A stretch of DNA of 64,000 bases from JAXGQD01 sp040766665 (GTDB lineage: Bacteria > Bacillota > Clostridia > Saccharofermentanales > Fastidiosipilaceae). Positions 52,083 through 59,100 of this stretch are shown in pieces. Position 1 is the stretch's first letter; each line of letters begins with the position of its first letter. Below the pieces are notes generated by a model. That model had not been told where the DNA came from. It worked only from the letters and a program-made list of their open reading frames with translations, and ran no database searches. The position numbers and the translations under genes were made by a program. Location: contig JAXGQD010000001.1 in the NCBI GenBank assembly GCA_040766665.1, positions 1 through 64,000 on the forward strand. The letters are read 5' to 3'.

Positions 52083-53777
52083 TCACTCACGGTCTTGCTG
52101 GCGGCGCTCCTCTTTGCGTGTCTCTTCCACCACATCCGCCCAAGCGGTCGTGTCCTGCGAGCGACCGCGCAGCTTGGCGACCAAAGCCCGGCTCTCACTG
52201 ACTCGCAGCGCATAGGAAGCCGCCAAATAGACGATGACAACTAAGAGCGCCAGAAAGGCGTAGATGACGAGCTGGATGATTTTGCTTGAGGAAATCGGCA
52301 TAAAGAAATTGACCAAATATAGCACTGCAGCCGTAATTGCCGCACTGCCCAAGAGCTGTAATCCAAAGCCCAGCATTTTCTGAGGGGCAAACTCCGGCTC
52401 AAAGTGGCGCAGCAGCAGATTGATAACGATAAAGTTGACCACGTTATAAACCAAGGCCGCCAACCCTATGCCCATCAGACCAAAATTAAAAATGCGGATG
52501 AAAACATAGCACATCAACGGATTGACCAGCAGCGTCACACCGCCCGTCACCAGGGCGATGTAGGATTTTTTCATGGCATAAAAGGCCTGGGTGTAGAAAT
52601 AATTGAGCATCATGACAATCATCGCCAGAGAAAAGACAGAGAGGAGGCGACCAGTCAAAGCGACACCCTCCGCATCGTAACTGCCTACGTCCCATTGGAA
52701 GACCGCCTGCACGGTTTCAAAGTTGGCCACGATAAAAAGGACGGCGCAGGGCACAATCAAAAACAAAGCCATTCTTAGAGTGGAAGTCAGAAAAGCCCTG
52801 GCCTCGCGCATGGCTTTGCGCGCATAGAATCCGCTCAGATTGGCCACCACCACCGAACCGATACCGGCCGCGATGATGCCAAAAGGCAGATTATAGAGTT
52901 GCTTGGCCTGACTCAGCGAAGTCACCGTACCCTCAAATTCGCCCGTGAAGCGCTGTTGGATGATGTAGTTCAGCTGATTAAACGTGCCCGCCACCACCGC
53001 CGGGGTCGCGATGCGCAGAAGTTTGATAAAGCCCGGGTCGCGCAACTGCAGATTCGGCTTAAAGTACTGCATATTCGGTTTGGCAAAATAAAACAAAAAG
53101 GCAAAGTAAGCCAAGGCCGAAATAACGATACCCACCGCTGTCAGCTCTATCCCACGCTGCGTCTGATTGGCAAAAACCAAAATCGCCAGAAGGCAGCCGA
53201 TGTTGTAAATCGTGTTGCCGATATTCGGTGCGACAAACTCTTTATTGGCGGAAAGCACCGCCGTCACCTCACCAATCAAAATAAAGAAGAAGGTCTGGAA
53301 GAAAATGATACGCCCCACCGCTGCCGCGATGTCCAGCACCTCGGCGGTTTTATCCGGATAAAGAGCGCCCAGCATCGGTCGAATATAAATGCCACCGATC
53401 ACGATAAAGACCAGCATGACCAGAGCCGTGACCGTGAAAAAAGTGCTAATCGGTTTCCAGGCCTTTTCTTCCTCGTTATGCTCAATCGCTGCCGCCAAGG
53501 ATGGCGTTATCGCCGCAGAAATCGCCCCGCCGATGAGAATTTCGTAGAATAGGTCAGGAATGGCAAAACCCAGCTGATAACCATCCGAGAGCGAGCCATA
53601 GGTCAGTTTTTGAATGATCAGAATTTCCCGCAGAAAACCGATGACCTTAGTAAAGACCATGGTGAGGGTCGAAAAAGTGACCGCCAAAGTCAGGTTCGAA
53701 ACCTTGGTGGCCTTGCGGGAGCCGGAAGGATTGACCAGTTCCTGATAAAGTTCGCGTGCTGACTTGTTCTTACTCAA
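52083..53777 (-). CDS. murJ: MurJ-type lipid II flippase
   Basis: A 564-residue MviN/MurJ-family membrane protein with about 14 segments. Features seen are VTFSTLTMVFTKVIGFLREI near residue 27 (with the conserved Arg), SLSDGYQLGFAIPDLFYEIL, GGAISAAITPSLA, and YNLPFGIIAAGIGSVVVANLS in the middle. It should flip lipid II or a related undecaprenyl-linked precursor across the membrane. Length is slightly above the usual 510-530, with a C-terminal charged tail. The start overlaps the stop of the ATP-grasp gene at 53774, so the two are coupled. Confidence 0.88.
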   Translation of the reverse strand: MSKNKSARELYQELVNPSGSRKATKVSNLTLAVTFSTLTMVFTKVIGFLREILIIQKLTYGSLSDGYQLGFAIPDLFYEILIGGAISAAITPSLAAAIEHNEEEKAWKPISTFFTVTALVMLVFIVIGGIYIRPMLGALYPDKTAEVLDIAAAVGRIIFFQTFFFILIGEVTAVLSANKEFVAPNIGNTIYNIGCLLAILVFANQTQRGIELTAVGIVISALAYFAFLFYFAKPNMQYFKPNLQLRDPGFIKLLRIATPAVVAGTFNQLNYIIQQRFTGEFEGTVTSLSQAKQLYNLPFGIIAAGIGSVVVANLSGFYARKAMREARAFLTSTLRMALFLIVPCAVLFIVANFETVQAVFQWDVGSYDAEGVALTGRLLSVFSLAMIVMMLNYFYTQAFYAMKKSYIALVTGGVTLLVNPLMCYVFIRIFNFGLMGIGLAALVYNVVNFIVINLLLRHFEPEFAPQKMLGFGLQLLGSAAITAAVLYLVNFFMPISSSKIIQLVIYAFLALLVVIVYLAASYALRVSESRALVAKLRGRSQDTTAWADVVEETRKEERRQQDRE

Positions 53778-54793
53778 AGTTTCGTTCCTAAAGCTTTTTC
53801 CATCTTCGCCTTGGCCCCTTCGGGTCCGGGCAGTTGACGATACTGCTGAAAGAGGTCAGCCGCAGGGTTTTCGTTACCTTCAACCAAAAGCGGTCCCTTA
53901 TCGCTGATGGCCACGTCCCAGCCGATATAGCGAGATTCGGGCAAAAGCCGATGCGCTGCCAAAACCAGCGCCTTGACTTCTTCAAAATAGGGAATCTCAA
54001 AGCCGACATAGGGGAAGCCGGTGAGCGGGTTCTTCTCAAAATACTGCACCAAAGGCAGGTAGGTGGCCGGTTGGCTTTCGATTTTGCCCTCATCACTGAT
54101 CAGCACAAAACCGCCGCCCGTGGTGGCATTGTCGTTGTAAGCCTTGGTGAAGCTGATACGTAAGAGCACATAAGGGATGCTCAGCTCGCCTTCAGGATTG
54201 CGGCAGCTGCCGACACGCAGGGTGTTGATGGAATTGACTGAAAGCTTGGCCATCTCGCTGTTTTGGACGATGGCTTCTTCGACGATGTAGCGCCCTTCAT
54301 CCAGCAGCTGCTGGTGGAAGGCTTTTTTATCGCTGATTTCTGCGCTGAGGAACCGTTCCACGCCCTTGCCGCCGCACTCCAGCGGAGGTTTGACGAAAAT
54401 AATCGGATGTTTTTCAAGCAGGCTGTTAAAGCGGGCAAAATCATCGACGCGCAAATCAACGAAGTCGCGCTTGATAAAGTCACTGAAGTGTCTCAGGAAT
54501 TTGCCCTTGTCGCGCAAAATCTCTTTTGAGGCGGCCGTGTGGGCTTGTAAGGAAAAATTGTCCATTTGTGTTTGGGAAAAGAAAGTCCGGCGCATGGCGG
54601 GATTTCGTTGTAAATGAAAGCCGAAGGTGGCGTAGTTTTTCCAGGTGAAACCGTCCTCGCGGTAGCAGCGTGTCATGTCACGCAGCACGTCAAAACGGGA
54701 GCGGCCGCTTTCTTTAGCCATTTGTCTGACGAGTGGCAGCATGCCTTTCCAGTCCACCGCAAAAGCTTTTCGGACAAAGTTAATAGGATTCAT
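53774..54793 (-). CDS. Sugar-transfer-associated ATP-grasp protein, paralogue 2
   Basis: A 339-residue ATP-grasp protein, homologous throughout to the one at 50524-51531 (KRDFVDLRVDDFARFN, IFVKPPLECGGKGVERF, YIVEEAIVQNSEMAKLS, IGWDVAISDKGPLLVEGNENPAAD). The start at 54793 was chosen by alignment with the paralogue; the open frame reaches 54829, where GGAGGG sits. It is translationally coupled to murJ, which suggests that its product acts on a wall or polysaccharide precursor handled by that flippase; inferred from context. Confidence 0.84.
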   Translation of the reverse strand: MNPINFVRKAFAVDWKGMLPLVRQMAKESGRSRFDVLRDMTRCYREDGFTWKNYATFGFHLQRNPAMRRTFFSQTQMDNFSLQAHTAASKEILRDKGKFLRHFSDFIKRDFVDLRVDDFARFNSLLEKHPIIFVKPPLECGGKGVERFLSAEISDKKAFHQQLLDEGRYIVEEAIVQNSEMAKLSVNSINTLRVGSCRNPEGELSIPYVLLRISFTKAYNDNATTGGGFVLISDEGKIESQPATYLPLVQYFEKNPLTGFPYVGFEIPYFEEVKALVLAAHRLLPESRYIGWDVAISDKGPLLVEGNENPAADLFQQYRQLPGPEGAKAKMEKALGTKL

Positions 54794-54993
54794 ATCATCA
54801 GTTGAGCCCCGGCCCAACATTCCCTCCAAGTTTTAGGATTTTATAATGATACACGCTAAAGTGAAAAAGTCCAAAAGGAGGGGCGCTGAATTATGTCGTT
54901 GTTCTTACTCGGGCTATCTGTGGCGCGCTGGCGGGGCTTGGGCGTTTTGCGGCGCATGCTTTGATTGTGGCTAAATCTTTGCTTAGCCAAGAA

Positions 54994-55201
54994 CTGGCAA
55001 AATTTCCGCAAAGCCAATTTGCGCTGGAAATTTAGGGCTTTAAACCTGTCGTTTTCGGGTTTTAACGACACTTATTACGCTAATCCAATTTCAAATTTTC
55101 GTCCGCTTGGATTATCGAAAAAAACTACGGTAATTTTGGCTTTTGACTTCTCTTTTTGTCTTTTAGAGGCGGTCTGGCTTGGATTGCCGAAATTTTTGCC
55201 G
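54994..55201. repeat. Family A MITE-like repeat, copy 4 (208 bp)
   Basis: Left CTGGCAAAATTTCCGCAAAG; right GGATTGCCGAAATTTTTGCC. The interior is close to copy 5 at 57221, including TCGTTTTCGGGTTTTAACGA and TCGAAAAAAACTACGGTAAT. The stretch 54830-54993 has no supported gene. Confidence 0.8.
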
Positions 55202-55262
55202 AATTTTTTATTGGTGTCGCTCGGTATCGCCGGTGTGCGACGGATCGGATTGGCCTAGCAGT

Positions 55263-55287
55263 GTCGCAGCCGCCCAAGCAACGCGAC
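55263..55287. repeat. Family B hairpin repeat, single copy (reverse orientation)
   Basis: GTCGCAGCCGCCC...AACGCGAC, then GGATC. Confidence 0.76.
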
Positions 55288-55377
55288 GGATCCCAGCGGT
55301 GTCGTGTCCGCTCCTGGTGTGTGCCGAATTTTGAGCGGTGTTGCAAGAGTCCAAGTAGAGCGAAGGAATGATTAGTA

Positions 55378-55575
55378 CTACAGAATTTTCGCTTCTGTCA
55401 ATAAGCTAAGCTCAGGTACGCAGATTTATGGTTATTTTCAGTATTTCAATTACATTATTTGCGATTTTACAAATGTGTATTTGCAGGAACGTATTTATTG
55501 TAGTAAACAGCCCGAAATCATAGAGATTTATTGGTGCTAATCGCGTCGATACTCGCGAAATCGAAAATTCTGTAG
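55378..55575. repeat. Family E MITE-like repeat, copy 3 (198 bp)
   Basis: Left CTACAGAATTTTCGCTTCTG; right GCGAAATCGAAAATTCTGTAG, its near complement. Length is within one base of the other two copies; the inner inverted pair is more degraded. Confidence 0.78.
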
Positions 55576-55596
55576 TTACACCACTGCTCAGCGATT

Positions 55597-55621
55597 GTCG
55601 CTGTCGTCCCCAGGCTGCGAC
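55597..55621. repeat. Family B hairpin repeat, single copy
   Basis: GTCGCTGTCG...GGCTGCGAC, then GGATTCG. Confidence 0.7.
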
Positions 55622-55649
55622 GGATTCGTAGTGGTCTGAGCAATGAAAA

Positions 55650-55876
55650 ATGGATAGAATTTTCGGGGATGTGGTCATTTCAGTGGTTTGAGGGTCTCTG
55701 CTCACGTCAAAAACACGATTTTGTGACACTTTTAACGACTGTGTGGTCGTCGCCACCACATCCCTGCAAAAAGTGGGCTGAAAATAGCCTTTAGACTTGT
55801 CCGCCAGCTGTCCATGAGGGTTTTCAAGCACATCCCTGTAAAAAGTGGGCTGAAAATAGCCCTCTGACTTGGAAGG
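55650..55876 (+). repeat. Family D MITE-like repeat, copy 3 (about 227 bp)
   Basis: Starts ATGGATAGAATTTTCGGGGA and carries two internal blocks ending GTGGGCTGAAAATAGCC, like copy 1 in reverse. Confidence 0.76.
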
Positions 55877-55889
55877 CAAGCGGTGTCGC

Positions 55890-56009
55890 GACCGTACAAA
55901 CGATGCGTCGGATTCGAGGAGAGCTGTACCGTGACCGTACAAACGATGCGTCGGATTCAAGGAGAGCTGTACCGTGACCGTACAAACGATGCGACGGATT
56001 CGATGAGAG
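55890..56009. repeat. 43-bp tandem repeat derived from family B
   Basis: GACCGTACAAACGATGCG starts copies at 55890, 55933 and 55976, a 43-bp period, the last partial. Each contains a CGTCGGATTC or CGACGGATTC segment as in family B. The minus-strand open frames here are only translations of the repeat. Confidence 0.82.
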
Positions 56010-56073
56010 CGCCGCCCCAAGCCATCTCCGCCAGCTTTGTCCGCCAACCATGACGTTTTACAAAAAAACCATG

Positions 56074-56100
56074 ACAACTGTCACTTCTGAGCACAGTTGT
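56074..56100. promoter_or_regulatory. Inverted repeat upstream of the first leader peptide gene
   Basis: ACAACTGT at 56074-56081 and ACAGTTGT at 56093-56100 form an 8-bp inverted repeat with an 11-base spacer, 65 bases before the peptide start. It could be an operator or, on the minus strand, a weak terminator (GGTTTTTTTG follows there). Confidence 0.35.
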
Positions 56101-56165
56101 AAAAACATAAACTGAGGACAGATAGAACTTAACAGCGACTGAGGCGCTGAGAAAGGTTGGACAAA

Positions 56166-56360
56166 ATGGACGATAAGAAAAAATTTCTTGAAGAAGTGGA
56201 AAGCAATGCTGCAGAGCAAGTGGTAGGGGGAATTAATTATCCGCCGGGAGATTTAAGAAACAACCTGGTCGAGGCACTTTCTGAAGATGAGACCCAAAGT
56301 CTGACTCCTCCTGCCCCTCTCACTGCAGAATTAATTACAAGGTATTTTCCTCCGAATTAA
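56166..56360 (+). CDS. Putative double-glycine leader peptide 1
   Basis: A 64-residue peptide. Residues 1-19 (KKKFLEEVESNAAEQVVGG ends near residue 22) look like a double-glycine leader: acidic, amphipathic, with L, V, A, V at spaced positions and GG at the cut site. The remaining ~42 residues begin INYPPGD and are acidic and Pro-rich, with no Cys. ATG at 56166 follows GAAAGG; an upstream TTG is possible. GG leaders are removed by peptidase-C39 transporters; none is in the window. A bacteriocin-like or signalling role is a hypothesis. Confidence 0.6.
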   Translation: MDDKKKFLEEVESNAAEQVVGGINYPPGDLRNNLVEALSEDETQSLTPPAPLTAELITRYFPPN

Positions 56361-56482
56361 GACAAAAGCCGCAACGGCTGCAGGTAACACGGCCAAGACG
56401 TGACAAAAAATGCCTAAGCGCATGACATAAGTCACTTCTGGTCGTGTATGCTTATTTTTTCATTAAGTATCCAAGCTATTAA

Positions 56483-56620
56483 ACATATGACGAGGACCGC
56501 TACTACATCTACGGGATAGAGATTGATCGTAAAACCGCCGAACTGATCACGGATCGTACCAGAAGTCTGGGGCGCCGCCTGAATGAGGACGAACTTAGAA
56601 AACTGGGCGTAGCGATTTAG
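56483..56620 (+). pseudogene. C-terminal remnant of an unknown gene
   Basis: An open stretch of 45 codons after a TAA, without a start codon: TYDEDRYYIYGIEIDRKT then ELITDRTRSLGRRLNEDEL and a TAG. The composition is protein-like (balanced charges, regular hydrophobics), so it may be the tail of a lost gene between the two leader peptides. I do not recognise a family. Confidence 0.4.
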
Positions 56621-56685
56621 TCACGAGCGGAACAAGGATTGCAGTGAGGCTTGTTAATAAACAGAGAAAGGAAGGATGAATAAAA

Positions 56686-56994
56686 ATGAAGGATACGGAT
56701 AAAGAGATAAAAAAATTACAGGAAGTAGAGGAGAGCCAACAGGTTCAAGTTGCCGGCGGCGTATCGACAACTCAATTCAAGTACACGGCTGAGCAGTATG
56801 CGAGTGCGGGCATCACACAACAACGCAATTCCGATTACACGGGAACATACTCACTGATGTACAACGGAAAAAGCATTCATGAAATTGATGCAAACATTAT
56901 TTATGAAAAGTATCTGGAAAAATGTCTTTATGAGCAAAGAGTCAATGGTTTCATAAATGGTTACCTAGATGAAATGGAATCGATGTTCGGATAG
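56686..56994 (+). CDS. Putative double-glycine leader peptide 2
   Basis: A 102-residue protein. Its leader IKKLQEVEESQQVQVAGG (residues 8-25) has the same layout as peptide 1 (K-K-x-L-x-EVE...Q-V-x-GG). The remainder, 77 residues from VSTTQFKYTAEQY, is Tyr-rich with one Cys (KYLEKCLYEQ) and two helix-like segments. AAAGGAAGG lies upstream of the ATG at 56686. A strong terminator follows at 57158. Together with peptide 1 it may form a secreted peptide set whose maturation genes are elsewhere. No family recognised. Confidence 0.62.
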   Translation: MKDTDKEIKKLQEVEESQQVQVAGGVSTTQFKYTAEQYASAGITQQRNSDYTGTYSLMYNGKSIHEIDANIIYEKYLEKCLYEQRVNGFINGYLDEMESMFG

Positions 56995-57157
56995 TTTTTC
57001 AAGGTGTAAATGTTCGTTTGGGCAAAAGGTTGCCAGTAGTCGTATGACATCTGAGGAAATTGCGAATCTCTTTAATCCGCTTTAATCTGCTGTGAGTAAA
57101 AGCAAGTCAATCCTATGGCATGAAGGTGCAGAAATTGTGGGGGGTTGTTTGACTAGG

Positions 57158-57195
57158 GGGTGTCTCGGAATCGAGGCACCCTTTGCTTTTTTTTT
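57158..57195 (+). terminator. Rho-independent terminator of the leader-peptide locus
   Basis: GGGTGTCTCG (57158-57167) pairs with CGAGGCACCC (57172-57181) over 10 bp around GAAT, followed by TTTGC and ten T residues. The open frame crossing it from 57092 is therefore not credible as a gene. Confidence 0.92.
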
Positions 57196-57220
57196 TGCCC
57201 CGGGTGCGCGAAATCAAACT

Positions 57221-57482
57221 TTGGCAAAATTTTCACGAAACCAAGCTTCGGCAAAATTTACGCAAATCCAAGCTTCGGCAAAATTTACGCAAATCCAATT
57301 TGATGTGGAAATTTTGGGCTATAAATCCGTCGTTTTCGGGTTTTAACGACACTTTTTCCGCTAATCCAATTTCTATTTTTCGTCCGCTTGGATTATCGAA
57401 AAAAACTACGGTAATTCTCGCTTTTGACTTCTCTTTTCGTCTTTTAGAGGCGGTCCGGCTTGGATTGCCGAAATTTTTGCCG
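57221..57482. repeat. Family A MITE-like repeat, copy 5, with tripled left end
   Basis: The left terminal unit CGGCAAAATTTACGCAAATC is present three times in tandem (about 27-bp period, 57221-57300). The interior is near-identical to copy 4. The right end is GGATTGCCGAAATTTTTGCC. Confidence 0.8.
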
Positions 57483-57534
57483 AATTTTGAGTGGTGTCGC
57501 TCGGTATCGCCGGTGTGCGACGGATCCCAGCAGT

Positions 57535-57559
57535 GTCGCAGCCGACCAAGCAACGCGAC
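57535..57559. repeat. Family B hairpin repeat, single copy (reverse orientation)
   Basis: GTCGCAGCCGACC...AACGCGAC. Confidence 0.75.
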
Positions 57560-57583
57560 GCATCGGATTAACGAAAGCCTTTT

Positions 57584-57724
57584 CCGGCAAAATTTGCGGG
57601 GATGCATTAGCAAGTTCTAATAAACAAGCAATTGCACAGTTGAAAACCACTATTTTTCGACAAAAGTTACAGCTGTGCATTAGAACTTTCTAATATTTCC
57701 CTGCACAGCCGCCATTTTTGACGG
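57584..57724. repeat. Family C MITE-like repeat, copy 2 (141 bp)
   Basis: Left CCGGCAAAATTTGCGGGGAT; right GCCGCCATTTTTGACGG, its near complement. It contains GCATTAGCAAGTTCTAAT and GCATTAGAACTTTCTAAT, the palindromic core also found in copy 1. Confidence 0.76.
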
Positions 57725-57825
57725 AAAAACCCCTCTGATAAAGAGCTATGTTCCTCATCTTGATAATGATTCCTACATAGCCGCAAATTTTGCCAAAATC
57801 AGAGCGAATCAAATTTCAGAGCGGT

Positions 57826-57889
57826 GTCGCAGCCGCCCAAGCAACGCGACGACTCCAGAGCGGTGCCGCAGCCTCCCAAGCAACGCGAC
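57826..57889. repeat. Family B hairpin repeat, two copies (reverse orientation)
   Basis: Copies at 57826-57850 and 57865-57889. The remainder of 56995-58031 holds only the listed repeats and terminator. Confidence 0.76.
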
Positions 57890-58031
57890 AGTTTCGATTG
57901 GCCAAGCCATCCTCCTTCCAACCTCAATACCAATCCCACCATTTTCTTGGTCGCTGCATCATTCATCACTTATAATAGAAAAAACGGAAAAGTCAGAGGT
58001 AAAAGCCTGGCACACGATAGGGAGGCGCAGC

Positions 58032-59000
58032 ATGAAAGTCGGAATTTTGGGAGCAGGCGGCATCGCCATACACATGGCAAACACTTTGAATGGCATGGAG
58101 ACGGCCGAAGCGTATGCGGTGGCTTCGCGAAACGGGGAGCGGGCTGAGCTTTTTGCCAAGGAACATAAGATTGAGAAAGCCTACGGCTCATATGAGGCCT
58201 TGCTGAATGATCCGGAAGTCGATTTGGTGTACATCGCCACACCGCACTCGCACCACTTTGAACAGGCGAAGCTTTGCCTTGAACATGGCAAACCGGTGCT
58301 GGTGGAGAAAGCCTTCACCGCCAATGCTAGACAGGCTCGTGAGCTGATTGCGCTGGCAGAGGAGAAGCAGCTGCTGGTGGCGGAAGCTTTGTGGACCCGC
58401 TATATGCCCTCGCGCAAAATGATCAACGATTTGTTGGATGAAGCGGTGATCGGGAAGGCGACTTCACTGACCGCTAATTTAGGTTACCCGGTGGCACACG
58501 TAAACCGCTTGAATGAGCCGGAGTTAGCGGGCGGGGCGTTGCTGGATTTGGGCGTTTATCCGATTAACTTTGCAATGATGGCGTTCGGGGATGATTTTGC
58601 CGAACTTACGGGTGAGGCGGTGCTGACCGAAAAAGGCGTGGATGCCAGGAACAGCATGACCATGACCTGGGCGGACGGGCGCATGGCGGTTTTACACACG
58701 AATATGGCGGTTATGACGGATCGTCTCGGTGCGATTTTCGGCGACAAGGGTTACCTAGAGGTGCAGAATATCAACAACTGTGAAGAGATTCGTGTCTACG
58801 ATTTAAATCGCGAGCTGGTGGCACGCCACCTGGTGCCACAACAGATTACCGGTTATGAGTATCAGGTGGAGTCCTGTCGTAAAGCGATAGCAGAGGGCAA
58901 AATCGAGTGCCCCGAAATGCCGCATGCGACCAGTCTGAAGGTGATGATTGCCTGTGATGCGCTACGTGAGCGCTGGGGTGTCCGTTTCCCCTTTGACTAA
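58032..59000 (+). CDS. Gfo/Idh/MocA family NAD(P)-dependent oxidoreductase
   Basis: A 322-residue dehydrogenase. The Rossmann motif is VGILGAGGIAIHMA (residues 2-15), followed by VYIATPHSHHFEQAK, the catalytic-region EKAFTANA (the usual EKP motif reads EKA), and a C-terminal alpha/beta domain with GGALLDLGVYPINFA. It should oxidise or reduce a sugar or cyclitol; the substrate is unknown. AGGGAGGCG lies before the ATG. It is 100 bases upstream of murT. Confidence 0.92.
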   Translation: MKVGILGAGGIAIHMANTLNGMETAEAYAVASRNGERAELFAKEHKIEKAYGSYEALLNDPEVDLVYIATPHSHHFEQAKLCLEHGKPVLVEKAFTANARQARELIALAEEKQLLVAEALWTRYMPSRKMINDLLDEAVIGKATSLTANLGYPVAHVNRLNEPELAGGALLDLGVYPINFAMMAFGDDFAELTGEAVLTEKGVDARNSMTMTWADGRMAVLHTNMAVMTDRLGAIFGDKGYLEVQNINNCEEIRVYDLNRELVARHLVPQQITGYEYQVESCRKAIAEGKIECPEMPHATSLKVMIACDALRERWGVRFPFD

Positions 59001-59100
59001 GCTTGTTGCCTCGTCAACAAGAAGCAACAGCGGGCGCTGAATTGTGTATAATGAGCAGCGTTATTTTGAGATTTGATGAAGTAAGGGTGCGACAATCGAG

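Noticed and set aside
55412..56077. Long minus-strand open frames with repeated Leu-Tyr-Gly-His residues
   Set aside because: They translate the 43-bp tandem and family D/B repeats; there is no ribosome site and no family similarity.
57092..57346. Possible third leader peptide with VGGCLTRGC
   Set aside because: The frame runs through a strong terminator hairpin and its T-run and then through a repeat; the start is a weak GTG.
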